A DNA stretch of 29,707 nt, taken from assembly GCA_002478685.1 (NCBI GenBank), contig DLPY01000035.1, positions 1 through 29,707 of the forward strand. Reading direction: 5' to 3'. The translations under genes and the position numbers were made by a program. The notes under the pieces are model-generated. The model worked only from the letters and a program-made list of their open reading frames with translations, was not told where the DNA came from and ran no database searches. This stretch comes from Flavobacteriaceae bacterium UBA7446 (GTDB lineage: Bacteria; Bacteroidota; Bacteroidia; Flavobacteriales; Flavobacteriaceae). Positions within the stretch are counted from its first letter, which is position 1. Every line of letters begins with the position of its first letter. Positions 7,289-15,736 of this stretch are shown piece after piece.

Positions 7289-10141
7289 ATGCCAAAAAGA
7301 AAAGACCTAAACAGTATCCTCATCATCGGCTCTGGGCCCATTATTATTGGGCAGGCTTGCGAATTTGATTACTCGGGATCCCAATCGTTACGATCACTCA
7401 GAGAAGACGGAATTGAAACCATTCTTGTCAATTCCAATCCAGCAACCATCATGACTGACCCTTCAATGGCAGACCATGTGTATTTGTTACCTCTAACAAC
7501 AAAATCCATCATCAAAATCCTAAAAAAGCATCCGCAAATTGATGCGGTGCTGCCTACCATGGGTGGGCAAACTGCTTTGAACTTATGTATCGAGGCAGAT
7601 GAAAAAGGCATTTGGAAAGATTTTGATATTAAACTTATCGGGGTAAATATCGATGCAATAAACATTACCGAAGACCGCGAAAAATTCCGTGAGCTTATGG
7701 AGCAAATCGATGTTCCAATGGCGCCACAAGCTACCGCAACATCTTTTTTGAAAGGAAAGGAAATTGCGCAGCAATTTGGTTTCCCATTGTGTATTCGGGC
7801 TTCATACACCCTTGGAGGTGCAGGTGCCGCTATTGTATATGATGAAAAAGATTTTGATGAGTTAATGCGTAGAGGATTGGAAATTTCCCCCATCCATGAG
7901 GTTATGATTGACAAAGCCATGATGGGCTGGAAAGAATACGAATTGGAATTGTTACGCGATAACAATGACAACGTGGTCATTATCTGTTCTATCGAAAACA
8001 TGGATCCAATGGGCATCCATACGGGTGACTCTATTACCGTGGCTCCTGCTATGACCCTTTCCGATAAAACCTATCAGAAAATGCGTGATATGGCCATCAA
8101 AATGATGCGCAGTATTGGCGATTTTGCAGGTGGGTGTAATGTGCAATTTGCGGTAAGTCCAGACGAAAAAGAGGATATTATTGCCATTGAAATCAATCCT
8201 CGGGTGTCACGTTCTTCTGCTCTAGCAAGTAAAGCAACAGGATATCCCATAGCAAAAGTAGCTACCAAATTGGCCATTGGCTACAGGCTTGATGAATTGG
8301 ATAATCAGATTACAAAATCTACCTCAGCTTTATTTGAGCCAACACTGGATTATGTAATTGTGAAAATTCCACGCTGGAACTTTGATAAATTCGAAGGTTC
8401 TGACCGGACTTTAGGCTTACAAATGAAGGCAGTGGGTGAAGTTATGGGTATTGGACGTTCGTTTCAAGAGGCCTTGCACAAGGCCACGCAATCGCTAGAA
8501 ATTAAGCGAAATGGATTAGGTGCAGACGGAAAGGGCTACACAGATTACAACATTATTATAGATAAGCTCACCAATGCTTCTTGGGATAGGGTATTTGTGA
8601 TTTACGATGCCATTGCCATGGGTATTCCTTTGAGTAAAATTTATGATATCACTAAAATAGACATGTGGTATTTGAAACAGTATGAAGAACTGTTCCAGTT
8701 GGAGAAAGAAATTTCCACCTATACCATTGAAAGTATTGATAAAGAGTTATTGCTTGAGGCAAAGCAAAAAGGCTATGGCGACCGCCAAATTGCCCATATG
8801 TTGGGCTGTTTAGAAAGCGAGGTATACAGTAAGCGAGATGAGATGAATATTCATCGTGTGTATAAATTGGTGGATACTTGTGCGGCAGAGTTTACTGCAA
8901 AAACTCCGTATTACTATTCAACTTTTGAGAGCACGATGGAAACTGCTGATGGAGTGGTTTCAGTGCACAACGAAAGTGTTGTGTCTAACCGCAAAAAAAT
9001 TGTGGTGCTTGGCTCGGGTCCAAACCGTATTGGTCAAGGAATTGAATTTGACTATTGCTGTGTGCACGGCGTTTTGGCTGCCAGCGAAGCGGGGTATGAA
9101 ACGGTAATGATTAACTGTAATCCCGAGACGGTTTCTACAGATTTTGACACAGCAGACAAGCTTTATTTCGAGCCCGTGTTCTGGGAACATATTTATGATA
9201 TCATTCGCCATGAAAAGCCTGAAGGTGTGATTGTACAGTTGGGTGGTCAAACGGCACTGAAACTTGCCGAAAAGTTGGACCGCTACGGCATTAAGATTAT
9301 GGGAACGAGTTTTCAGTCGTTGGACTTGGCGGAAGACCGTGGAAGTTTTTCTACGCTGCTTAAAGAAAACGATATTCCGTACCCAGAATTTGGCGTAGCA
9401 GAGACTGCCGACGAAGCACTTGCACTTGCCGATGAGCTGAACTTCCCCATTTTGGTTAGACCATCTTATGTATTGGGTGGACAGGGGATGAAAATTGTTA
9501 TCAATAAAGAAGATTTGGTCAAGCATGTGGTGGATTTATTACATAAAATCCCCAACAACAAACTGTTGTTAGACCATTATTTGGACGGTGCTATTGAGGC
9601 TGAAGCCGATGCCATTTGCGACGGCGAAAATGTGTATATTATTGGTATTATGGAACATATTGAACCTTGTGGTATCCACTCGGGCGATTCTAACGCTACC
9701 TTGCCACCGTTTAATTTGGGTAAATTTGTGATGCAACAGATTAAAGACCACACCAAAAAAATTGCACTTGCGCTGAAAACGGTTGGGCTTATCAATATTC
9801 AGTTTGCCATAAAAGACGATGTGGTCTATATTATTGAGGCAAATCCGCGTGCGTCTAGAACGGTGCCGTTTATTGCAAAGGCTTATAAAGAGCCGTATGT
9901 AAATTACGCTACCAAAGTCATGATAGGCGATAAAAAACTGTCTGATTTTGATTTCAACCCGCAGTTGGATGGCTTTGCCATTAAGCAACCTGTATTTTCA
10001 TTTAACAAGTTCCCGAACGTAAACAAGGCACTTGGACCAGAAATGAAAAGTACGGGCGAAAGCATCTTGTTTATTGACGACCTCAAAGACGATGAGTTTT
10101 ACGAGTTGTACGGTCGCAGAAAGATGTATTTGACGAAATAG
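7289..10141 (+). CDS. carB: Carbamoyl-phosphate synthase large subunit, short form without the C-terminal allosteric domain
   Basis: CarB makes carbamoyl phosphate from bicarbonate, two ATP and ammonia delivered by CarA, for pyrimidine and arginine synthesis. The two homologous synthetase halves are clear: GSGPIIIGQACEFDYSGSQ at 14-32 with the first ATP-grasp unit to about 400, the oligomerisation region, then GSGPNRIGQGIEFDY from about 575 with the second ATP-grasp. The protein ends at 950 residues, right after the second unit (ELYGRRKMYLTK). The roughly 120-residue MGS-like domain that binds UMP, IMP and ornithine in enterobacterial CarB is absent. No frameshift is visible, and such short forms occur in Flavobacteria, so this is a real variant. 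carA is not in the window. A weak TATCTTAG box at 7248-7255 may be its promoter. Confidence 0.97.
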   Translation: MPKRKDLNSILIIGSGPIIIGQACEFDYSGSQSLRSLREDGIETILVNSNPATIMTDPSMADHVYLLPLTTKSIIKILKKHPQIDAVLPTMGGQTALNLCIEADEKGIWKDFDIKLIGVNIDAINITEDREKFRELMEQIDVPMAPQATATSFLKGKEIAQQFGFPLCIRASYTLGGAGAAIVYDEKDFDELMRRGLEISPIHEVMIDKAMMGWKEYELELLRDNNDNVVIICSIENMDPMGIHTGDSITVAPAMTLSDKTYQKMRDMAIKMMRSIGDFAGGCNVQFAVSPDEKEDIIAIEINPRVSRSSALASKATGYPIAKVATKLAIGYRLDELDNQITKSTSALFEPTLDYVIVKIPRWNFDKFEGSDRTLGLQMKAVGEVMGIGRSFQEALHKATQSLEIKRNGLGADGKGYTDYNIIIDKLTNASWDRVFVIYDAIAMGIPLSKIYDITKIDMWYLKQYEELFQLEKEISTYTIESIDKELLLEAKQKGYGDRQIAHMLGCLESEVYSKRDEMNIHRVYKLVDTCAAEFTAKTPYYYSTFESTMETADGVVSVHNESVVSNRKKIVVLGSGPNRIGQGIEFDYCCVHGVLAASEAGYETVMINCNPETVSTDFDTADKLYFEPVFWEHIYDIIRHEKPEGVIVQLGGQTALKLAEKLDRYGIKIMGTSFQSLDLAEDRGSFSTLLKENDIPYPEFGVAETADEALALADELNFPILVRPSYVLGGQGMKIVINKEDLVKHVVDLLHKIPNNKLLLDHYLDGAIEAEADAICDGENVYIIGIMEHIEPCGIHSGDSNATLPPFNLGKFVMQQIKDHTKKIALALKTVGLINIQFAIKDDVVYIIEANPRASRTVPFIAKAYKEPYVNYATKVMIGDKKLSDFDFNPQLDGFAIKQPVFSFNKFPNVNKALGPEMKSTGESILFIDDLKDDEFYELYGRRKMYLTK

Positions 10142-10335
10142 ATTGCGTGAATTCACGTATCTTTAAGCAAACATTTTTTGTATGGAATGGATTACGGCTT
10201 TCGGGTGAAGGAAATGCCTTAGACTACCAACCCGATTTGTTGGAACGCCCAACAAGTGAGGAGTAGGAACGGTCTGGCTATGAACAGTTGCTTGCCAAAA
10301 GGCGTTATTGCTTATAGGTTTTACTGCGAGCAGTT
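10142..10335. other. Non-coding mosaic between carB and the RmuC-like gene
   Basis: This stretch has no credible gene. It contains the perfect palindrome CGTGAATTCACG at 10146-10157, an inverted repeat TTGTTGG / CCAACAA around 10235-10252, a weak long inverted repeat (CTATGAACAGTTGC against GCGTTATTGCTTATAG, about 10278-10318, with several mismatches) and a tight hairpin ACTGC-GA-GCAGT at 10323-10334. Read on the minus strand, 10160-10266 is open without stops and gives a peptide ending VGSLRHFLHPKAVIHS. I have the impression of such peptides recurring in spurious short ORFs of Bacteroidota, which would make this a dispersed repeat; I cannot verify that here. Confidence 0.4.
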
Positions 10336-11538
10336 TTATTCTAATTTTTTTATTTCATCAAATGAACCTGGTATGCTTATCTCTCTTGTCTGAGCTTCTG
10401 CATTAATCGAATCGTTTTTTTCTTGAAGTTCTTTAGTCAAAATTTGTTTAGTCCTTCTCTCTGTTGGCGGATTAAGCTTTTCAGCTTTTTCAAATTCAAT
10501 TACTGTTTTGAGAAGGTCTTCAGGTAAATCATTTTTGCACTTAACCAATAGCTCAATAAACTGGTTGGCAAAAAATTGATCAATTTGAATTTTTCGCTTA
10601 GTAGTGTGAGCGAACTTGCCAATAACCCTGCAAATGTTGTCTCTTTCTTCGGGACTTAATTGCTCCGCAAACTCGTATTCTTCGATTTTTTTAAGGGATA
10701 AAATGATAGGCTCAAGAGAATCTACCGTAATGACATACACATTATAATCGCCCATGTTATAAGTCAATTGAGAAATTTGCTCTATTGTGTTTGGTGGAAT
10801 TACGAGAAAAATGTCTTTCCTGACAGATTCCTGATTTGCATACTTCTTGACATTGTCCGTCTGGGTTTTAATGTACTTTGGAAAGTTTGTTAAGTCATCA
10901 TTAGCAGGACTCTTTGCATCGAAGATTATGAACTCATCACAAATTTCAATTGTGTTGTCTGGGTTACCTCGAAATGGAACTTTATCTATATACTTGACCA
11001 AATGAGTCTGGCATAGTTGCTTTATTCTTTGTTCAACGGTTGTTTCGTGTTCAGACCACTGAAGTTTCATTCTATCGAATTCTTTTTGTTTTTCTTTAAC
11101 ACGTTCGTCACTTAGTCTAGTTCTAACTGCGTCAAGATCCTTTTTTACTTGGTTGAGCTCTGCAATATTTTTCTCGTAATCCGTTTTTCGGGAATCTTCA
11201 TTTGTTTCGAAACGGGATACTTTGTTGTTCAATTCACCAACCTTGCCATTCAACCCTTCAATCTTATCATTGAGATTGTTTATTTGGCTATCTTTTTTCA
11301 GAATGGTCTTCTCAAATTCTTGGATATCTTTTTCTAACCCTTCTTTCTCGGTTTCAAGACGGGTTATTTTGTTCTTTAAACCATCTAATTCTTCTTGTTG
11401 ATTAGTCAATTTTGATTCGAGACTTTTGAATTGCTCGTAAGCCTCATAACTAAGAGTTCTTATCGCAGACCATGAAAAAATCCTTTGCCAGAAGTTCAGT
11501 TCTTTAATTCGATTGAAAAAGAGAGATAATTTTTCCAT
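10336..11538 (-). CDS. Coiled-coil protein with an RmuC-like PD-(D/E)XK nuclease core
   Basis: The 400-residue protein has a short amphipathic N-terminus (1-33, with FWQRIFSW), a long coiled coil at about 34-175, and a globular domain at about 178-300. In that domain GNPDNTIEI (Asp194, Glu198) is followed by EFIIFDAKSP (Asp207, Lys209). That gives the D-x(12)-DxK spacing of PD-(D/E)XK nucleases and closely parallels the RPD...VIDAK pair of RmuC proteins; LVIPPN at 245-250 resembles RmuC 'MFIP'. A charged tail without clear motif follows. RmuC is linked to DNA recombination and repair, but this protein lacks the usual N-terminal membrane helix. No -7 box is visible within about 60 bp upstream, unlike most neighbours, and the flanks look foreign. 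A DNA-processing or defence role is inference. Confidence 0.6.
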   Translation of the reverse strand: MEKLSLFFNRIKELNFWQRIFSWSAIRTLSYEAYEQFKSLESKLTNQQEELDGLKNKITRLETEKEGLEKDIQEFEKTILKKDSQINNLNDKIEGLNGKVGELNNKVSRFETNEDSRKTDYEKNIAELNQVKKDLDAVRTRLSDERVKEKQKEFDRMKLQWSEHETTVEQRIKQLCQTHLVKYIDKVPFRGNPDNTIEICDEFIIFDAKSPANDDLTNFPKYIKTQTDNVKKYANQESVRKDIFLVIPPNTIEQISQLTYNMGDYNVYVITVDSLEPIILSLKKIEEYEFAEQLSPEERDNICRVIGKFAHTTKRKIQIDQFFANQFIELLVKCKNDLPEDLLKTVIEFEKAEKLNPPTERRTKQILTKELQEKNDSINAEAQTREISIPGSFDEIKKLE

Positions 11539-11618
11539 GGTTATTTTTTTAATTGCTCACAAGTTCACATTAACTACAAAAACGCCATAGAGGAGTTTAA
11601 AAGTAGTGTTTAAGATTG

Positions 11619-11647
11619 GGTTTGTTTACCACTAAGGTAACAAAACC
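11619..11647. other. Imperfect hairpin between DUF6580 and the RmuC-like gene
   Basis: GGTTTGTTTACC (11619-11630) and GGTAACAAAACC (11636-11647) pair around a five-base loop with one bulge on each side. It lies 26 nt beyond the stop of the DUF6580 gene and may end its transcript, although no T tract follows on that strand. Confidence 0.35.
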
Positions 11648-11672
11648 TAAATTGTTTTCAAAAAAACAGAAA

Positions 11673-12158
11673 TTAAGCCAACTGCAACCGTTGTGTGGCA
11701 AAGCGGTAGCCAAATAGCAACAGGGCACTAAAGAATACATCGCCCAATATGGAGTTTATAAAAAACGGAATGGCAAGCGTAAAGCAAGTGGTAAGTCCTT
11801 CGGCAGTAAGGGGGTAAAACAATACCCAAACCCCAAGGTTGGAGAGCACAAAAAACACCAAACTGCTAAGCAATACGGTGCCAATATTCATTTTTTTAAA
11901 TGCCATTCCAATGGCGGTAATCGTCAAAAAAGAAAGGTACACCACAGGCGTAATCATTGAAAATCCTAAGAAGATATCGGTAGCCACCATAGCCAATAAT
12001 GGCATTAAGACTGCCCAGTGTTTTTTATCAAAAAACGTACCGGCAAAAAGTGCTACAGCAGTAATGGGTGCTACATTGGGAGGATGCGGCACTAAGCGCA
12101 TCAACACGGCAACCAAAACAAAGCTCACTAAAACGATTTCTTTTTTGCTAAACGACAT
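11673..12158 (-). CDS. DUF6580 family putative membrane transport protein
   Basis: The 161-residue protein is almost entirely hydrophobic with five to six membrane helices. It carries the family hallmark near the N-terminus, MRLVPHPPNVAPITAVALFAG (residues 20-40), and ends in a short basic tail. Size and fold type resemble substrate-binding S components of ECF vitamin transporters. The gene diverges from a cobalamin riboswitch and a BtuB-like receptor, which suggests a part in corrinoid or cobalt uptake across the inner membrane. This is inference: the riboswitch is transcribed away from this gene and does not control it, and no ECF ATPase lies nearby. Its own -7 box gives a 17-nt leader. Confidence 0.75.
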   Translation of the reverse strand: MSFSKKEIVLVSFVLVAVLMRLVPHPPNVAPITAVALFAGTFFDKKHWAVLMPLLAMVATDIFLGFSMITPVVYLSFLTITAIGMAFKKMNIGTVLLSSLVFFVLSNLGVWVLFYPLTAEGLTTCFTLAIPFFINSILGDVFFSALLLFGYRFATQRLQLA

Positions 12159-12175
12159 AAAACAAAGTTTCCACG

Positions 12176-12183
12176 CAAAGGTA
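12176..12183 (-). promoter_or_regulatory. -7 box of the DUF6580 gene
   Basis: TACCTTTG on the minus strand, an exact consensus match, 17 nt before the ATG. It lies back to back with the riboswitch promoter about 42 bp away. Confidence 0.55.
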
Positions 12184-12224
12184 TATTTTTTTTATCCATA
12201 AACTATACGTACCAAAGAAAGCTA

Positions 12225-12232
12225 TATCTTTG
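12225..12232 (+). promoter_or_regulatory. -7 box of the riboswitch-btuB transcript
   Basis: TATCTTTG is an exact TAnnTTTG match. Transcription should begin a few bases downstream, immediately before the riboswitch P1 helix at 12245. Confidence 0.6.
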
Positions 12233-12237
12233 AAATA

Positions 12238-12433
12238 GCTTTTAGGCTCTTTTGTAGTGAAAGATGAAAAGGGAAAAAGGTGCAAGTCCTTTGCTGTTCC
12301 CGCAACTGTAAGTACTTCAACAGTTCAATGCTTCAAGCCACTGTGCGCTTCGTCGTGTGGGAAGGCACATTGAACATTACAAGTCAGGAGACCTGCCTAA
12401 AAGAGTCATGCTGCTAGTGCTCGGGATAAGCAT
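12238..12433 (+). ncRNA. Cobalamin (adenosylcobalamin-class) riboswitch
   Basis: The closing helix P1 is formed by GGCTCTTTT (12245-12253) and AAAAGAGTC (12399-12407). The core shows the conserved GGGAA...GGTGCAAGTCC (from 12281) and GCTGTTCCCGCAACTGTAA (12293-12311) blocks, the AGCCACTG motif near 12335, and a perfect B12 box AAGTCAGGAGACCTGCC at 12381-12397. A hairpin ATGCT...AGCAT (12408-12433) right after P1 could be the expression platform. It leaves 27 nt to the receptor ATG. Ligand binding would lower btuB expression when corrinoid is plentiful. No T tract follows the hairpin, so control of translation is more likely than termination. Confidence 0.96.
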
Positions 12434-12460
12434 CATCAGTTTATTTTATTTATATACAAC

Positions 12461-14287
12461 ATGAAATACACGGTAGTCCTACTGCTTTGCTGTGCGGCGG
12501 TACAGTCACAAGAACGTTTGGACGAGGTCATCGTTACAGATTCTCGTATTTCCAAATCGAGAAAAAACAGCGGAAAAGCGGTGGTGAAAATAACCGCTAA
12601 AGAAATAGCAAAAAACAAAGGGACATCCCTAGCGCAGCTCCTAAATCAATATGCGGGTATGTATATTTCGGGAGCGCAGATGCACCCTGGACAAAATTTG
12701 TCCTATAACATTCGTGGCGGCAATAACCGCCAGGTGTTGGTGCGTATAGACGGGGTGGTGGTCAGCGACCCATCACAAATTGAATCTGAATTTGATTTAC
12801 GCCTTCTAGCGCTGGATCAAATTGCGTCTATTGAGGTGGTAAAAGGAGCATCGAGTAGCCTTTATGGTAGCGGTGCAGCAACTGCCGTGATTGATATCAC
12901 TACTAAAAATACAGCCACTAAAAAGACAAGCTTGAACGTTCGGCGCGAATGGGGTACGCAAAATACCCATGACCAAAAATTGGGCTCGCTTTCCAATGTG
13001 CAAAGGCATTATGCGCAGCTACAGCACAGTGTTGCCAAGATTGGGCTGAGCGCTTCTATAAATCGCTTTACTTCCAACGGTATGTCATCTGTGGTAGGAA
13101 CAGAAAACGACGCCGTTACCAAAGAAAATATCCAATTCAATGCTAAAAGCCAGTATGAACGACCGTGGACGTGGATGGCATTTTACCAGCGTGATATTAT
13201 CGATTCGGACTATGATGCTACCTATCCCACCTATGCCGATGCACCCAATACGCTATTGAGTAAAAACCAACGTTATGGTTTTTCGCCTTCGTTTACCAAA
13301 GGCAAATCGAGTGTGCAAGCACATGTGTCATGGTCGGATACGGAACGCGATTTTGCAAGTAACTTCCCCATTAACTATACCTCAAATGTATTTACTTCAG
13401 AGCTTACTTGGCGTTACCGCGCATCGGAAAAGCTAACCCTTTTGGGCGGGAGTTTGGTTCAGGATATTCGTTCAAAAAACTCCAGTCTTGTAAATGCTTT
13501 TGAGCACGATAATATAGCCTTTTTTGTAAGTGCCCATTGGCAACACCCAAAAGGATATGCGTTGCAACTTAGCGGTAGAAATACGGTACACAGTGCCTTT
13601 GGTGCGCACCAAACATTTACTGTAAACCCGTACTATTTATTTTCTTTCTCAAACGAAAGCTATTGGAAATTCTTTAGCTCTTTTGCCACTTCGTTTATTG
13701 CGCCTTCACATTACAAAATGTTTGACCCTTATTATGGGAACCTTAGTTTAGCACCCGAAGAAAACATAACGCATGAGTCTGGTATTGAGTATGTTGCAAC
13801 AAAAAGTCGTGTCACTTTGGTTGGTTTTCAGCGCACAGAAAAGAATGTAATTCTTTGGAACCCTTCAGGCTATATTAACGATGTCAAAGAACAAAAAGTT
13901 AGGGGAGTTGAGCTAGATGGTGTTTTTTCATTTAAAAACCTAACACTTCAAGCCAATTACATGTTTGTGGAAAAGGTAAAGCAAGACCCAATACGACTCC
14001 CAAAGCATGCGGCTAACTTAGGACTAAGCTATGATAGACCAAAAGCGCAATGTGGCGTGCATTTACGCTATGTGGGTTCACGTACTGACACCAATTTTGA
14101 AAACGGCAAGCGCGTTAATCTGGCTGCGTTTACTCTTTTGGATGCTCGTGTATCGTTTCCAAATCTCATTGGAGATGCTTCGGCAAGCCTGTCATTAACC
14201 AATGTGTTTGACGCAGCATATACCGAATTTCATGGCTTTACAACGCTTGGAAGAAATATGAATATTGGAATGCAGTATGCGTTTTAG
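12461..14287 (+). CDS. btuB: TonB-dependent outer membrane receptor, BtuB-like
   Basis: The 608-residue protein has a short signal peptide (1-17, ending VQSQ), the TonB box DEVIVT at 21-26, a plug domain with QVLVRIDGVVVSD and the typical IASIEVVKGASSSLYGSGA segment near 125-145, then a beta-barrel ending in aromatic GMQYAF. The size and the absence of an N-terminal carboxypeptidase-like extension match BtuB rather than SusC. The cobalamin riboswitch in its leader makes cobalamin or a related corrinoid the likely ligand. It acts with TonB-ExbBD, which is not in this window. Its stop overlaps that of the convergent S41 protease by four bases. Confidence 0.93.
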   Translation: MKYTVVLLLCCAAVQSQERLDEVIVTDSRISKSRKNSGKAVVKITAKEIAKNKGTSLAQLLNQYAGMYISGAQMHPGQNLSYNIRGGNNRQVLVRIDGVVVSDPSQIESEFDLRLLALDQIASIEVVKGASSSLYGSGAATAVIDITTKNTATKKTSLNVRREWGTQNTHDQKLGSLSNVQRHYAQLQHSVAKIGLSASINRFTSNGMSSVVGTENDAVTKENIQFNAKSQYERPWTWMAFYQRDIIDSDYDATYPTYADAPNTLLSKNQRYGFSPSFTKGKSSVQAHVSWSDTERDFASNFPINYTSNVFTSELTWRYRASEKLTLLGGSLVQDIRSKNSSLVNAFEHDNIAFFVSAHWQHPKGYALQLSGRNTVHSAFGAHQTFTVNPYYLFSFSNESYWKFFSSFATSFIAPSHYKMFDPYYGNLSLAPEENITHESGIEYVATKSRVTLVGFQRTEKNVILWNPSGYINDVKEQKVRGVELDGVFSFKNLTLQANYMFVEKVKQDPIRLPKHAANLGLSYDRPKAQCGVHLRYVGSRTDTNFENGKRVNLAAFTLLDARVSFPNLIGDASASLSLTNVFDAAYTEFHGFTTLGRNMNIGMQYAF

Positions 14288-15657
14288 TCGGTAGGGGTAT
14301 AGATTGCCCTGCCTTCCTCTATTTGAATTTCGTTAAATGGTAATTTCACGCTGTTTGTTGTAAATGAGCTAGTGGAGGAGACTTTTCCGCTGATGAAGTC
14401 TAAGGCTCTTCTAAGGAATGGTTCATCAATGTTACCAAGTATGCCTAAGTTTTCTAAATCTTCGTTGAGCTCGTTGTTTGGAGAAAAGCCATCTCCATAA
14501 TCACCAAACCCAATGCTGTTAAAGATCCCGAAGGTTATGGGTAACAATGCCCATGTGTGATTCGGGTTTTTGGTTTGTTTATCGTCAATGTAATCGTAAA
14601 CAATAAACGACCCAACATTTTTACCGTATGTTTTATTGCCAATAAGAACAACATCCATGTAAGGGTTTAGTCCATTTATCATCATTTCACTAGCTGAAGC
14701 AGAGCCTGAGGTAACCAAAAAAATAACTCTAGACAAACCTAACCTAATACCCGAATCAATAATTTCAATTTCCTCGTTGTATCTAGCCAATTTTTCGTTG
14801 TAAACCATTTCACCGAAAACTTTGCCCGCATGCTCGCCGGCAATAAGCCCTGCCAAAAGTTGAGAAGTACTAACACTTCCACCGGGATTATAGCGCAAAT
14901 CCACTACCAATTCATCAATTTGCTGCGAGGCCAAATTGGTAAAAACATTTTTTAAATCATCCTCTTGTTTTGAGGCAAAACCGTTATACATTACATAACC
15001 CACCTTTTTTCCATCATGCTCAATAACTTTAGAAATGTGCAATTCTTTCTCTGTAAGTTCGCTATTATTTAACGTAACCGTTGTTCCAGTAGATTGAATG
15101 GTAAGGTTACTGATAGTTGCCATGGATAATGTATAGCTTGTTTTGTTGGCAAATAATAAGGATTCATAATTTTCAATCGTTAATTGACTACCATCTACAT
15201 GGGTAAAAATATCACCGCGTTTTATGCCTTTTTGAGTAGCATCAGTATTCGGCAGCACGTAGCGTACATAGCCAAAAAGATCGGAATCTGTACTTGAAAT
15301 ACGTCCCAAACCAAACTTCATTCCGTTGCTTAACGAAATCGAGTTTAATTGCTTTTCCAAATTAATATAGTCATCGGTAATGACGCTAAATCTGTCATCT
15401 TTATATTGCAAATCATCAAACAACTCTTCAGGACCTTTAAAAGATTGTATAAAAGAAGTGTATTCTTTGTCATTACTAAATAGATCATCCGCCAAATTGG
15501 GAACATCTTTCTGCCAATAGTACACGTAATTCATGGCTTTGTAGACAAAATCTTCAATTTCTAGATTTCTGGTTGTTGGTACTTGTACGTTGTCGTCTAG
15601 GTCGTCTTTGCAACCAACAAAAAGGAATAAAACAAAAAGAAAAAGTAATTTTTTCAT
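14284..15657 (-). CDS. S41 family (C-terminal processing) peptidase, lipoprotein
   Basis: I start at the ATG at 15655-15657 because it begins a lipoprotein signal, MKKLLFLFVLFLFVGC, with the lipidated cysteine at residue 16; an upstream in-frame ATG would bury this signal. The 457-residue protein has a PDZ-like part (KGIKRGDIFTHVDGSQLT near 143-160) and the S41 catalytic domain. The serine is the middle one of SASASE (Ser321) and the lysine is in TYGK (Lys346), 25 residues apart as in Tsp/CtpA. The RYNPGG motif is at about 255-260. It is thus expected to be an active serine protease tethered to an envelope membrane. It diverges from the ECF sigma operon. Confidence 0.92.
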   Translation of the reverse strand: MKKLLFLFVLFLFVGCKDDLDDNVQVPTTRNLEIEDFVYKAMNYVYYWQKDVPNLADDLFSNDKEYTSFIQSFKGPEELFDDLQYKDDRFSVITDDYINLEKQLNSISLSNGMKFGLGRISSTDSDLFGYVRYVLPNTDATQKGIKRGDIFTHVDGSQLTIENYESLLFANKTSYTLSMATISNLTIQSTGTTVTLNNSELTEKELHISKVIEHDGKKVGYVMYNGFASKQEDDLKNVFTNLASQQIDELVVDLRYNPGGSVSTSQLLAGLIAGEHAGKVFGEMVYNEKLARYNEEIEIIDSGIRLGLSRVIFLVTSGSASASEMMINGLNPYMDVVLIGNKTYGKNVGSFIVYDYIDDKQTKNPNHTWALLPITFGIFNSIGFGDYGDGFSPNNELNEDLENLGILGNIDEPFLRRALDFISGKVSSTSSFTTNSVKLPFNEIQIEEGRAIYTPTD

Positions 15658-15736
15658 AGGTTTGATTTTAAGAGACATGGCTAATGTACAAAATATCGTT
15701 AGTATGTTGTGTAACAAGCTCAGTTTATAATCGTTA

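Noticed and set aside
7369..8016. Long antisense open frame inside carB (215 codons)
   Set aside because: It mirrors the strongly conserved CarB frame, its product shows no family motif, and it has no promoter or ribosome binding site. The same holds for 8960-9526 and 9569-9988.
10270..10335. Integron attC site beside the RmuC-like gene
   Set aside because: An imperfect inverted repeat is present, but I find no GTTRRRY core or matching RYYYAAC partner, and no integrase gene. I keep it only as an unexplained repeat.
11839..12201. Open frame of 120 codons antisense to the DUF6580 gene
   Set aside because: The opposite strand encodes a protein with clear membrane helices and the family motif; this frame has only low-complexity lysine- and threonine-rich sequence.
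12408..12433. Riboswitch hairpin as an intrinsic terminator
   Set aside because: The stem is short and no T tract follows it, so termination is not supported; sequestration of the start region is more plausible.
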